Below are positions 33,139-45,778 of a DNA stretch of 64,000 nucleotides, one piece after another; position 1 is the first letter of the stretch; each line of letters begins with the position of its first letter. The stretch is taken from positions 77,980,955 to 78,044,954 of the forward strand of contig NC_091122.1 of assembly GCF_040183065.1 (NCBI RefSeq), in the 5' to 3' direction. The stretch is from Periplaneta americana (Eukaryota; Arthropoda; Insecta; Blattodea; Blattidae). The position numbers were made by a program, and so were the translations under genes. The notes under the pieces were generated by a model, which had not been told where the DNA came from, did not search any database, and saw only the letters and a program-made list of their open reading frames with translations.

Positions 33139-33212
33139 TCTAGTCAGGATTGAAACATAATCTTTTGCATAACAGACCAGAATTCTATCCACTACATTAC
33201 AGACGACACTGC
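33139..33212 (-). repeat. tRNA-like block (weak)
   Basis: On the minus strand 'atgtagtggatag' and 'tgtttcaatcctga' are placed like boxes A and B. Pairing of the arms is poor. It is a possible degenerate SINE head. The rest of 33213-34168 shows nothing recognisable. Confidence 0.25.
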
Positions 33213-34168
33213 GAAAATTACCGGAGTGACGAACAATCAAATCACCCTTGATGATCGATTTAACGATTACGAGATCATATAGCCCATTGCTTTCAAATGA
33301 CGAGTGAACTGCGAGTAAAATATTCGATTTTCATCCGAAAAAGAGTCCGGTCATTTTTTTCTTGAGATGACTGTACACAGTGAGGATAGTGTTAATTCTC
33401 TTTTGCATTAAGCGATGTCTTTCCACTAATTCTAGCTTGACTTTGTTTCTCAACAAGTAGGTAATACTGGCTATTCACACTGTTATAATCTGCCTAGAAC
33501 TCACAGTATATTACCTACCTCTTTAATATTCCAAAACGAAGTCATTATTAATTTACCTGAAGATGGTTGAGATTTGACATTTTTAACAGGTATTCACTGC
33601 ACGCTTTCTCTTGCAGTTTGGCTCGAAATTATTTACGTTTCTATGTTCTCATGTGCAAGATCCTTCGGGACCCATCCTGAGTAAGTTATATGGCGTTCAT
33701 GGCAAACTGAGTGCGCAGTTCCCTCACTTACAAGAAATTGTATTTCCATATCTTGAAAAGATACATTTCTATTTTCTGAATCACTTTATAGGTTTTTTTT
33801 TCAGGCGTTGGTGTTGAAACTGACATTGGTCGACCTATTTTTTATTCATAATATCGTTCTAACTTGTCAATGTATTTATAGAAACTGACACGGTTCATAC
33901 AAACGATACCGATTTCTCTGCACATACCTTCTGTTACAAGAAACTATCAATGATTATTCATTCAGTGTGTATACTTCAAGTGTACACATTACCTTTCACC
34001 ATAATTAATTTGGGATATCTGACATTTTGTTTTATCTCAAAAGATTGTGCAATAATGTCAAATGTTGCCAATATATGATACATAGCTAAGCACAATATTC
34101 GTATTATAGTAATTTGACTCTAGTTTATGACTGATACAGAATACACACAGAAAAAAGGCGCACATAAA

Positions 34169-34778
34169 CAGGGTGATTTACGATTAATGACACCGCTTTA
34201 GGAATCAGTTCTATAAGCCATTTTGAGCATAAAATGCTATATAAACATGAGTCCGATTATTATCAACCGTTAAGGAGTTACAACTTGCTGAATCCTGCGA
34301 AAATATCAGTGGTTTTGAGCAGAAATAAGAAATATTCACTTAAAATACACAGAAATATTAATTCAAAATACTGTATCAATCATGAAATAAATATACCTCA
34401 TTTTAGATGCAGATTTTTCAAATATCCTTCCTTTCACTTCCATTCACTTGGCCGCACGGATATGAATGGTGAGCGTAGCGTTCCATAATTCGGCACGGCT
34501 GTCACTGATAACCACAGCTGATAATCACCAGATCTATCTTCCGCTTTCTCTTTCTGATGTGAAGCATCACACGGTAACCCTCAGTTTAGTTTACATTCCA
34601 ATATTTGTATTATGATGCAAACAACTCCAAAGCCTAATTCAAAATTTGATGTCTGGATTTTTACTTTCAAATAACTTTCAAATTAATGCTAATCCGATCC
34701 ATGTTCATATGACATTTTATGCTAAAAGTGACGTATAGAATTTCTTAAAACCCGGGTCTTTAGTCGTGAATGATCCTG
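34169..34778. mobile_element. 610-bp MITE-like element with about 100-bp imperfect TIRs
   Basis: The left end starts cagggtgatttacgattaat; the right end, read in reverse, starts caggatcattcacgactaaa. Similarity continues for about 100 bp, through a shared 'agcataaaatg' and 'aacatg...cggatta'. The inside is non-coding; the 84-codon ORF at 34234-34488 lies mostly in the left arm and is not considered a gene. No clear target duplication was found. Confidence 0.7.
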
Positions 34779-35509
34779 TATATGCTCTCCTTGAAACACC
34801 GTCAATGTATTCAAGTTATATTGTGGTATACTTGCATGGCACACGTGTAATATTTGATACATTTTGAAGAAGTTTCGGAGATGGTAAAAGTTTTATATTC
34901 AATTACAATTAAGCTTAATTTGCTATTATTTTTCGCTGCAATATTTTCGTCATAATATTTCCTATTGTTAAAACGGACGCTATGGTTCATGGCCATTGTC
35001 TGTCATTGAATCATGGAGATTAAGGCAGGCTTTGTATTGAATTGAAACCACATTAAATGTTTCTACCATGCTACAGAATCTCATTCTTATGAAACATAAT
35101 TATATTATTATTATTGTTATTATTATTATTAAATATAGGCAGATATAATTGCAATGAAGATGCATGATAAGAATTATATTATAAGACGATATCATTAGAA
35201 TAATGTTGCTATTAATTTTATTAACCTGACAACGATGCGCCGGGACACATGTCAAGAAGGCAAACGTCGACATGCAAACCGTTCTTGATACAACATTCTT
35301 GCAGCAGAAGTTCTCTCCAATCTCATCAACTATCTGTATCATTGCTGAATATTCTCTGTATAGTTTCTGTATTGTATGAAGCACTTTTAAGAGGGAAATT
35401 ATGTAATTTTACGCCATTTCTGTGCTTTTATATTCTAATGGAGCTGTTTGGAAACGAGACTAGACAGAAAATAGTATGCTTCTCGAAGCGCCTTAAAATA
35501 TTATAGTAG
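34779..35509. other. No recognised gene
   Basis: AT-rich, with a short degenerate (ATT)n at about 35104-35132. Small ORFs on both strands have no domains. Confidence 0.4.
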
Positions 35510-35517
35510 GTTCTGTA
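35510..35517 (+). repeat. hAT MITE target duplication, left
   Basis: 'gttctgta', identical to 36308-36315. Confidence 0.88.
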
Positions 35518-36307
35518 CAGTGCCGGATTTAGGCCTAGGCAACTTAGGCAGTTGCCTAGAGCGGCAATTTCCAGTTGGGGGGGGGGCATTTTATATCTTT
35601 CTTTCTGTTCCTTTTTTTTTTTTCATTTCCATTTTACAGTGAAATTTGTTTTTAAACACTTGTTGGTGAATCTTTTCTGAAGTTTGTTCTTGAACACCTT
35701 GTGGAAATCTGATATTGTTTTGTTATCGCATTGTTGTGGTCGTGGCGAGAGTAAAAGAAAAGTGTGGAGGAGTTACATTTCCAATGTAATTTTACTGTAT
35801 ATCGTCAATAAACTATTTAATCACTTTCCAGCATGTGCACTGTATAATTCGATATGAAATGTTTATTCCGCAAAGAATTGGACTTTATTTTTTATTTACT
35901 TTATACTTCCTATCGAAGTAAGAAATACTCGTTTATACCACCAACAAAACAAATGCTTAAAAATAAACCACAGCTTGTCTTTCACAAATCAATTTTGTTT
36001 CAACAATTAATAAGTTTGAATATATTTCTTAGCATCGAGTCTGATGTGCTTAATCAGATCAACTTTGATTGAATCATCAATGCTTCCCCTGTGAAGGAAG
36101 TGCTAAGGAAATCTTTATAATTCACAAGTAAGATGCATGTATTTTCATTTCAGTAATTTATTGTTTTCTGAATTGTAACATTTCATTTAAAACTACTTTA
36201 AACTAAACATGACCTGTACAATAGGTGCTCATAAACTGTTTGTGAGAGTTGGGGGCCGCAAATTTTATCGCTACCTAGGGGCGGCACTATACCTAAATCC
36301 AGCCCTG
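35518..36307. mobile_element. 790-bp non-autonomous hAT element with perfect 8-bp TSD
   Basis: The left end CAGTGCCGGATTTAGG and the right end (reversed) CAGGGCTGGATTTAGG match at 14 of 16 positions. The 8-bp duplication 'gttctgta' is perfect on both sides (35510-35517 and 36308-36315), as expected for hAT integration. Both ends carry a subterminal 'gcggca' or 'gccgcc' motif. There is no transposase: the 72-codon ORF at 35854-36072 shows no domain. Mobilisation would need a hAT transposase supplied in trans. Confidence 0.92.
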
Positions 36308-36315
36308 GTTCTGTA
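36308..36315 (+). repeat. hAT MITE target duplication, right
   Basis: 'gttctgta', identical to 35510-35517. Confidence 0.88.
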
Positions 36316-36351
36316 CTGTGCCTATTGCTTAAAATGTATTTGTTTCAGATG

Positions 36352-36424
36352 GAATCGAACACGGGATCACTCTGGTTAATGTGCGCTGCACTAACACAAT
36401 GACAGTTGCCAAGGCAACATCAAC
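36352..36424 (-). repeat. tRNA-like block (minus)
   Basis: On the minus strand 'cattgtgttagtgcagcg' and 'gtgttcgattccatct' are spaced as box A and box B. It is a probable SINE head or degenerate tRNA, as the acceptor arm does not close. Confidence 0.4.
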
Positions 36425-36484
36425 ATCTATGCGTAACAATAATAATCTCGAGAGTTAATGGTTAAAAAATGTCTAGGCCTAATA

Positions 36485-36602
<118 letters not shown>

Positions 36603-37271
36603 GCATATCACATGTTGGTAGTCTACCAAAGTGAGTATTAATTCCATTAACTTAGAGAGTACTAGGAATCAGTTTACCGTTTTAGTACTTATTTAAGGTA
36701 CATATTTATAATAATTCTACATAAATAAAATAATTATTACAGTATATACAACATTAGAAACTTTATTTTACACCCAGCTCATTGCTACGACAACTTTAAT
36801 CTTAATATGTTATATTACCAGCTGAACAAATAGAGATATGATTTTTATTTTGGTGTTCCATATGCAAAACATTTACAAATCAGATCCTTATGTTCGCACA
36901 TAATCTCATCTGTTTCCTTCCAATTCTTCTATCTGACGAAACAGTAACGTCTGTTATTGAACATAATTTAATAATTATTATATTCCTTAGTGGTATGTCA
37001 GATTATTATTAGACGACTTGTCTCTTTAACTGAATGTTTTTAATTTTAATTTATGTCACTTTCCCTCTTATAGTCCTACATCACGAATGATCATACTTTT
37101 TGTACATTTCTACTTTCATTTCCATACGTTTAGCAATAGGCTATTATAATAATTTATCATATCCCCTTATGAATATTTCTGAGCTGAAATGTAACATCCT
37201 GGTATAAAAGATCCAGATTTTTTCAAGTCCTGCACATCCTATTTTACTCTTGCATTTTTATTGATAGAAAA

Positions 37272-37327
<56 letters not shown>
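37272..37327. repeat. (ATT)n microsatellite
   Basis: A pure 56-bp tract of the same motif and strand sense as 36485-36602. Confidence 0.95.
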
Positions 37328-37328
<1 letters not shown>

Positions 37329-37437
37329 TGTTATGTTATTTATTAACGTCTCTGCTAACAACAGAAGCCCATGATATGAGTCTGTTAATAGAATTAATAG
37401 CAACATTAATCTAATAATTACTTATAATATAATTCTT

Positions 37438-37686
37438 GTTCAAATCTTTAGAGTAACGGTTAGCGCGAAACCGAATGGTCCGGGTTTGAATCCCGGTCGG
37501 GACAAGTTACCTGGTTGAGGTTTTTTCCGGGGTTTTACCTCCACCCAATACGAGCAAATACATTTGCTGGGTAACTTTCGGTGCTGGACTCCGGACTCAT
37601 TTCACCGGCATTATAACCTTCATTTCATTCAGACGCTAAATAAACTGAGATGTTGATACAGCGTCGTAAAATAACCCTATAAAATG
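37438..37686 (+). mobile_element. Full-length tRNA-derived SINE with 10-bp TSD
   Basis: A tRNA-like head carries box A-like 'gtaacggttagcgcg' and box B 'gggtttgaatccc' (closing with 'ggtcgggac'). The same body as the fragment at 1329-1490 follows, ending 'gatacagcgtcgtaaaataa'. The target duplication 'tataattctt' lies at 37428-37437 and 37687-37696. This is the complete version of the family in this window, and it defines the part missing from the other copy. Confidence 0.9.
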
Positions 37687-37696
37687 TATAATTCTT

Positions 37697-40600
37697 ATCA
37701 TGTATTTTCATTGGAATTATATAGGCCTATGGCATTTCAAAAGAGCAAGGAAAAACTGATTGATTAATATCAACAGAAAATCTCGGTCATATTTTCGTGC
37801 ATGGGACTCCAACCTTACTCCTGCAGTAAGCTGCCATGTCTACACCCTGCGATGTCATAGAGACACTGGAAACTTACCCTGACAGTGGAAAATTTTAATC
37901 CTAGATTCGAAAGTATCGAACATTCCTTTCCTCTCTCCGTCTGTTAGTGCAGCAACACCTCCTATAACAAAGCTGACATTCATATAGAATATCAATATTT
38001 TGTAATATCAGCTTGCTACTTGGCAACACATTACGGTTCTGAAATTGAAGATAGTTGGTTCATATGAAATATCCGAAGAGAGTACTATTTTCTCAAAGCT
38101 ATTTTAACGCTTTTCTTGAAATTACGTTACATTTTAATATTCCCGCAAACAGTTTAGAACTAGAATTTTGTCTCGTACTTTAAAGATACCTACTTTTTAT
38201 TTTAAAGTAGAAATGTACTTAAAACAGAAAGTTCTATTCTATTAGTAATTAAAGTTGTTATAAAATTAGTAAAGTGGTATTTATTTTCGAAGTGTTTACG
38301 TGTATTGGTACATAAATAATCTTCTATATCTGACAAGGAAGGGTCTAGTGTCGTGCTCAGCAGCAGAAGGGACTGAAGAAGAAGAAGAAGAAGAAGAAGA
38401 AGAAGAAGAAGAAGAAGATAAGACAAAGTTTGCATTGTTTTGGTTTCGTCTCTCATGTTTGAAATTTTCACCTACTAATCGGTGCTTTGAACATATATGT
38501 TTTCTAAATGTATTTTGATTTATTTATACGCATATTTTTTTATGATTATTTAGTCATATTAATAACAAGAAAATTACCTGTACTTATTACTATGCGTAAC
38601 TTCGCAAAATATGTGCCTGACATCCTTGTGCAGCTAAAGCGTAAAGGCGCAGGGAGAGAAGGAACTAAGAAGAAAGGCACCGAACATATGTAAGGAAGGG
38701 GAAGGATTGAACAAACGCAAAGGGAGCTTACGTTCTACAAAGACTCGGCAAACATGAACCAAACATGAGGTATCTTACCGGTTTTTAATGAACTCGGTTA
38801 TTTTAGTTTACATGCTTCACTTCCACGTACTGTTGGGATGACTATGGAGTAGGGCGAAGTTTGTAGTGTCTCTCATGTTCGAACATTGCACGACATTAGG
38901 AGGGTCCTGGTGGTTGTCGTTGATATTTAATTGGGACAAGTTTATTTGTTTTAGAACATTAGGAAAGAGGTATGACACGATTTGAAATGCTATGGATGTG
39001 CCCGAGGGAGAGGCGGAGGAAAATATGGAAAGGAGAGGAGTACAGGCGACGAGACACGGGACCGGTTCTGCTAGTTGCAAGTTAGACAAGCGTGCGGACT
39101 GTTGTGTGCATCATAAAAATGAAACAAGCCGCGATAGTTAAGTTGGTACTATATTGTTTTTTTTTTTTAATATTTCGGAGAAAACGCCAACTTGAGAAGA
39201 ATTGATAGTTTTCTAACACATTAAAAAACAGTTGATTGAAGAAGGGACTGTTATTGAAGAGAGTAATACACTTATTATTGATGAAACAATTATGGATGAT
39301 TTAATTGATGGGAATTTTATTGCTGATCCAGCTTACAAGATGAGTAATTCCAGAAAGAAGTCCTACATTAGTTGATAGTCAGGATAGTCGTACGCTCATT
39401 CATCATCACTACTATACGTAAGAAGAGCACAACATTCCCTCAAGGCTACTAGGCTGATTATTATAAAGTAAGCCAGGAGGATAGAATCCTCCCAAGTTGT
39501 GTCGTCCTGGTTTGGCCATTGACAAGTCACCTCGTGTAACTTTCGTAACACCACAGAAAAGACTGATTTCAGAATACTCTTAATAATCTATAAACATTAC
39601 TATAGTCATTTCTGTGCTTTCACAAATAATTACATCCATGACCTCATCATAATGTAGGCAGGTTCCTACTATATTTTTGAGGCTCGTAGCTTCTCTGCTT
39701 ATTGTCCATAGCAGCTGTAAATCGTGTAGTATGTATATTTTGATACAGTCTATCCAACACACTACACAGAAATCGGAATCATGCGACAACACTTGGGATC
39801 CCTTCCTTTGTGAGATATGAAATTATTGTTAGTGCGTTCATTGGAATAAATATGTGCTATTCAAGACAAAATAGGATGGAGACAGTTTTAGAAACTTATG
39901 GAATTTTCACTAGGCCTATGTAATCTTTCCTATATGGTAGTGAATAGTGGGTTCTAATTAAAAAAAAGCGCTAAAATTTGGAGTCATACCAGGTGATATT
40001 TCAAGGACAATAACCCTATATAGAAAAACAAATAAAATAACAGGCCTATATCTGACAGAAACTTGGTGTTCTGATTTCTATAGGAAAGTAGAGATATTTC
40101 AAGATATTTATTTCAGATAGACCCTGCATCCGAGGAATGCCTACATCTCGAATTCATCAGAAAATTGTTTAATATCGTTCAAGAGGGAAGAGACAGAGAG
40201 GACGACTACCGTAGAGTTGTAGAGATCAGTTTGATTAGTTTGGGGTTGGAAAAGGATAGTGATATTGATAATAATGATAACGATGATGATTACTTCTTAT
40301 GTCAAGTTACGATTTAGTTTTATAATGTTAAGTTTACTTTTAGTACGGCTAGCATTCCTGGAGCATGGCGGTCACAGCCCTTGGGGATATTGCATAAATC
40401 CGTATCTCAACTTTTTCCTCGACGTTTGATACGACTTTAGTATTGGACTTCGGTTTAAGACAACGTGGAACATTACACTGACAACAGTCAAACATCTTCG
40501 TCTTAAAGAGATTCCAACCCACAACCATGGGTTTTATGCAGAACTCAGTTCTCTTTTAGTCCCATGCACACTATTGCTGTCTGCAGTAATAGAAATGAAC

Positions 40601-40726
40601 AGCATTAATACTACAGTGAAAACTGGTTAATTTCACGTTGGGTAATAACCCTTCAGATTTCTTTCTAATTAAATGTTAAAAAGTAATAATTAATTCGAAT
40701 TTTCATAGGAGCATTTGGATAATATT
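37697..40726. other. No recognised gene
   Basis: About 3 kb with only short ORFs. A (GAA)n tract at 38375-38419 generates runs of Glu on the plus strand and Leu on the minus strand. A 50-codon plus-strand frame at 39224-39375 reads EEGTVIEESNTLIIDETIMD and similar acidic residues; I do not recognise it. The minus ORF 38817-39089 has no domain. Confidence 0.45.
38375..38419. repeat. (GAA)n microsatellite
   Basis: A pure 45-bp gaa tract. It could be a LINE tail like the one at 47916-47963, but no LINE body is recognisable beside it. Confidence 0.95.
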
Positions 40727-41009
40727 AGTAGTAGTAGTAGTAGGTTTATTTTGCCTGACAGAGTTAAGGCCATGAGGCCTTCTCTTCCACTCAACCAGGT
40801 TTCAATAATATACATCAAATACAAAATTTGATTACAAATCAACACAAAAGAAAATACCTTAAAAATTACATAAAATATAGTAGAAAATTACAATAGAAAA
40901 GATCAGTTACATAATATAAAATTACAAATAGTCAAGATCGGTTATGTAATATATAAAATAAAGTAGAAAATTACACATAATCAAAATCAGTTACATAACA
41001 TAAAGGGGA

Positions 41010-41011
<2 letters not shown>

Positions 41012-41049
<38 letters not shown>

Positions 41050-41050
41050 A
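41012..41050. repeat. (CA)n microsatellite
   Basis: About 39 bp of ca with one interruption, within the 3' UTR of the CR1-like element. Confidence 0.95.
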
Positions 41051-41322
41051 ATTTATAAGACCTAAAATGCCCGAGATAAATACGACGATTAATTCACTTG
41101 AGATATATTATACAGTTAATATACTAATAGGAGAATACATGTGAGTTACAAGACATAAAATGTTGATTAGCAAATTCGTACTAAATGGCATACAAACACA
41201 AATGATTAAGAAATATATCAAGATAATAAAAAAAAAAAGAAAAGAGAAAAAAAAGAAGAAGAGAGAGGAGAAAAAAATAACAACTTGGTCATTTAAGACT
41301 ACTTAGAAACTTCCGCAAGAGT

Positions 41323-42147
41323 CTAGTTCTGTTCATTAAAAACATTTCTAAGTAGTGTGTACTTAAAAGATTTTAGACTCCGACTGCTCCTGATTTCCTG
41401 TGACAAGGAATTCCAGGAACGAGCTGTGTGTATTGTGAAGGAAGCAGAGTAGAGAGATGTTTGATGGAATGGAATTGATAGAACATGGTTATGCTGTGAA
41501 CGTGTATCACGGTTGTGGTGGGATGCTAAAAGTGTGAACCGAGGAACTAGGTGAATAGGTGTGGAATTATTTAAAATCTGATACAGCAAACAGAGTGAAT
41601 GGACTGAACGTCTCTCCCGTAAACGAAGCCAAGATAATTGAAAGAAATATTCGGAGACATGATCATAGCGACGGCTGTTAAAAATGAAACGAACACAATC
41701 ATTATGAACACGCTGAAGCCTCAATGACAATTCAACACTAAGATCACTATACAAAACGTCCCAATAGTCAAAGTAAGGCATCACCAGGGTCTGTATCAAG
41801 ATCTGTTTCAGTTTGGAAGGAAAGAAATTTTTCAGTCTTTTCAGTGAATGCAAGATTGAGAACGTTTTCTTAAATACATATTTTACCTGTGCATTCCAGC
41901 TGAGATTCGAGTCGAAATGGAAACCTAAGTTTTTAACCATAGTACTGAATGGTGTTATAGTATTATTTAAAGTCACTGGCAAAAGTGTATTAATGCTCAT
42001 GGAAGATAGTAATCTTTGATGTCCTAGTAGAATTACTTGCGTTTTCCCGGGATTAAGGTTTAGTCCGCATTTTCTAGCCCAGCTGCTGATTAACGTAATA
42101 TCATGATTTAATTTTGATAGGCTATCATTAAGTGAGTTTGGTCGTGA

Positions 42148-42209
<62 letters not shown>

Positions 42210-43644
42210 GAAGATCATCTGCATAGAGATGATGCTGACAATGTTTAAGGGCAGTAGAGATGTCGTTAATGTAAATAGCGAAAAATAGAGGCCCTAGTAC
42301 AGATCCTTGAGGGATTCCTGCCTTCACGTCTCGCCAAGAAGAAAACCGATTATTGTGAGACACACATTGATGGCGATCGCGAAGGTAAGACTCCATCCAC
42401 ATGATTGCCGTGTCTGACAAACGCAACATTTTCAGCTTTGCAATAAGAATATCAGTGTCGATAGTTTCAAATGCACGAGAAAAGTCCAGTAGTGATAGTA
42501 CGGTCACTTCGCGTCTGTCCATAGCTTCACGAGCATCTTCAGTGATCTTAAGTCGGGCAGTAGAGGTGCTATGATTTGGTCTGAAGCCGGAATGGAGTGG
42601 GTCAAGGAGATTATACGAGTCCAGGTAGTCGGTGAGTTGTCTGTGGACTATACGTTCTAGTACTTTAGATAATGTCGGAAGAATACTTATTGGTCTGTAG
42701 TCGCTAGGAGTGGTAGGCTGAGTGACTTTAGGGAGGGGTCGAACAAGAGCATATTTCCATTGCACAGGGTAGGAGGATGTGATAAGAGAAGCGTTGAAGA
42801 TATGTGTAAGAGTAGGAAGAATAATGTCGATTATTTTACTAAGCATTGTTGTGGTAATACCGTCGGTGCCTTGTGCTTTTGTTTTGATACGTTTTAAAGA
42901 TTTGATTATGTCTGTAGGAGATACGTCACACAGAAAAAATTTCTCACGTATAGGCGTAGGTCGGGATGTGAGTTCGTCTATAACTTGTTGTTTTGTGACT
43001 CTGTCAGGACAAATGGGTGGTGACGAAGTATAGTGGTCATTTAGTTCGTCGAGTGAAATGTTGATAGTCTCAGTCTGCGGTTTTTGTTTACCTAGGCCCA
43101 TTGTTCGTAAGTTTTTCCATAAGTTCTTTGCTGTGGTGTCAGGTTCGATAAGTCTGTGGCTATGCTGGATTTTGGCATTACGTATTATTTGCGTCGTTCT
43201 GTTTCTCAGGCTTTTGTAACACTGACAGTTATTAGCGGTTTTATGACGCTTATAAGTACGAAAAGCCACATCCCTTCTCGCCATTAGTTCCCTTATTGTG
43301 TCGGTCTTCCACGGGGCAGGGGGTCTAGATACTCGTCTAGTCTTTACGTGTGCGTGTTTGTCGTATAGTCGTAGTATCATATCATTGAAAGCCTTCACTT
43401 TCTCGTCAACAGTATGTAAGTTCCAAATATAATTCCAAGGCATTTCTAAAGCGTCAGCTGTAAGTTTAGTTTCGTCAATGTTATTCATGTCCCTGTAAGA
43501 TATTATCTTGGATATCCGTTTAGGACACTGAAGCGAGTATTCTACGTAAATTAAGTCATTGTAAATGGAATTAATGGAATTCCAATAGCAGGCAAAGATA
43601 AATGGGTAGCCGAAGGCTTTTTTATTGTTTTGTACCCAAGACAA
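41323..43644 (-). CDS. CR1-like reverse transcriptase, 773 codons, with (TA)n in frame
   Basis: An uninterrupted frame from the endonuclease remnant (NDLIYVEYSLQCPK, where the family has SDHDL) through the linker and RT. RT motifs are IKTKAQGTDGITTTML, YRPISILPTLSKVLERI, VLSLLDFSRAFETIDTD (catalytic Asp), GIPQGSVLGPLFFAIY and HLYADDLQIY (catalytic pair). Beyond YADD come an Ile-Tyr run of about 20 residues encoded by (TA)n, then NPGKTQVILLG, VKNLGFHFDSNLSW and the CR1-type C-terminus FTIHTARSWNSLSQEIR. The first Met is not the native start. It is probably not mobile, because the endonuclease is missing. Confidence 0.88.
42151..42207. repeat. (TA)n inside the CR1 RT ORF
   Basis: A 57-bp pure TA tract inside the coding frame of the CR1-like RT, immediately downstream of the YADD codons on the minus strand. 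It keeps the frame open. Confidence 0.95.
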
Positions 43645-43650
43645 GAATTG

Positions 43651-45069
43651 AACTCTTAGAACTAAAGAGTTAACCCTGGACTTGTTCGGTACCGCCTATA
43701 TTATTGACAAGTTTATACTTATATAAAGGCATACTTATTAAGTGGTATTAAGACTTTCACTCTTTTTTATGTAGAAACTGAAAACATATAAAAGGGAAGG
43801 AAGGGATTAACCAGTGTAGTTCCTCTACAACAGATATTCAATCGGGTACTAATTCTAATTTTGGGTAAATGGATTTCTTCTAGAATCACTATAGAATCAT
43901 GAACGTATATAACAGAAATTTAGGCCTACGTCTTCTGTTAAAACGTGATTTTCACATTGATAATCACTACGTTTCTCTGTGTCCTGTATGAAAATATATT
44001 GTGATTAAAAGTTAAATAATTTTACTTCCTGAATTCTGAAAACGTGTGTCACACTTCTGAAATATCGTTTGGGTTCCATAAAGTTGCTACAATATGTTTT
44101 ATTAATGTCATAAATTATGACTCATAATATTATATCGAAATAACCGTATTTACTTAACCCTTAACTGCCCGAATTAATTTATTTTCAATTTTTTATTGAA
44201 TTTTTGTTCATTCATGTCCTGTACATCTAAAGATTGCATAATGACAGTTATTGTATCCAAAGCTCTCATATTCTGCGTTAAAAGCACTGTGTCCATAAGG
44301 AGACGCACTTACGTTAGCAAATTTTATTTCTTCCAGTACAGTAAGTAGAATTGTATCTTGCAGTAAGCAATAGTCTTACAAAACGCCTATGATAGTCAAT
44401 ATGGAAAACAATTTGTCTCTTGACGAACAGTCTCATATAGCATCTCTGTTAGCAAATACAAAAAATGAATCAGCACAATTTAAATTTATCAGCGTTCGCG
44501 ATACAGTTCAAAGCATTCAACACATCACATTTTTTCTCATTTTGTGCAAACTGCTGACGTATTCTTACTGCAGTACTCTTTTTGTCAATTTTCTGGATGT
44601 AGTGATTCAAACTATCATATCGGACGTCACTGGGAACACGAGATTTGTATGGACATGGTCAAGCTGAGTAGTCCTGGCTCCTGCTCCTTTATTCATCTGC
44701 CATAAGTTATGGATGGACACATCAATAAGCCATGAACTTAGAACTCAGTACCATTTTTTGTTTTGAATCTTCATTCTATGCATGGCAATATTTTCATCCA
44801 TCCTGTCCACTCCTCCCACATTATATTATATTCTGCAATTATGTGAGAACGTTGTACTTAGATAGTCTTCTCCTTCTGTGCGGAATATATTTTCAGGGAC
44901 AACAAGGGCTTCACTCCTGCACACGTAGATGCTACGGTAACAATAGTGTTATCCACCTACTTCGTGACAATAACTCCATCCTTGCAAAGAAAATGTTTAA
45001 AGTGTCCCCTTTCCTTTTTACCACGTCTTTTTTTGAAGGACGGGTACATGTTTTAGGGATCTTGTTTTC
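43651..45069. other. No recognised gene
   Basis: The plus ORFs at 44389-44667 (92 codons) and 44732-45178 (148 codons) show no domain I recognise; the second crosses into the hAT 5' end and is unlikely to be a gene. Confidence 0.4.
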
Positions 45070-45778
45070 CAGGGGCGGTTTTCGAAGGGGGGCTGCGGAG
45101 CTGCAGCACCCCAAGACATTTGTGGTTCTTGTCTCGTTTTATGTTGTGAAATACATTTATTATACAGTCTCTATTTAGCGGCTCGAATTTTTTAAAACAT
45201 TTCGCTCTCATTGACATACACACAATCGTTAGTGAAGTCACTTCCTCCCCTGGTGCTGCCAGAGCGAAACCAGAGACAAGAACTACAGGGTGCAGCCACT
45301 TCCTCCCCTGGAGCTGCCAGTCTCGTCTCGGAAGCTTTACGCGTTAGTTTTACTCCTCCCCCTGCTAGTCCCTTGCCATGAGTCCAGAGTTTCCAGGCGC
45401 TGAAAAATTTGCAGCAGTTTGTCAGTAGCGCGCAGTTTTAAATACATTTTCTTTAACGTTGTGAGTATAACAAGTGCGACAATGTTTAATTCTGTACATT
45501 ATTTACAGTCTATTCAGTTCAGTACCTTAAAAATTCAGGAGAAATGTGAAATTAAGTGCCCATCAGTTGAATCTCATAATGGAAAGAGACGCTAAACAAA
45601 ATAGCCTACAAGGCTCGCATATTTTTCGCTAATGTAGCCAGTATTCCTGCTTTCTTCTCTCGGTCTCCACACAGTCTGTATTAAATTAATGTGTTTGAAA
45701 GACAATTCCATCAGCTGTGGCAACAAGATGGAGTTTTAAATAAGAACAGTAAATGTTATTTATGAGAAGAAGGAGCCA

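Larger units (their letters stand above)
40727..43650 (-). mobile_element. 5'-truncated CR1-like LINE
   Basis: A minus-strand element with its 5' end truncated inside the endonuclease at about 43650. A long RT ORF follows, then a 3' UTR of about 580 bp containing 'gagaaggcctcatggcctta', a motif common at 3' ends of CR1-like LINEs, and an (ACT)n tail at 40727-40741. The 3' UTR also holds a (CA)n tract (41012-41050) and an A/G-rich run at 41228-41278. Target duplications were not located. Confidence 0.8.

Noticed and set aside
38202..38518. Leu-rich or Glu-rich protein
   Set aside because: Entirely produced by the (GAA)n microsatellite.
44732..45178. 148-codon gene
   Set aside because: It runs across the hAT left terminus, has no recognisable domain and is Cys/Phe-rich like random AT-rich frames.
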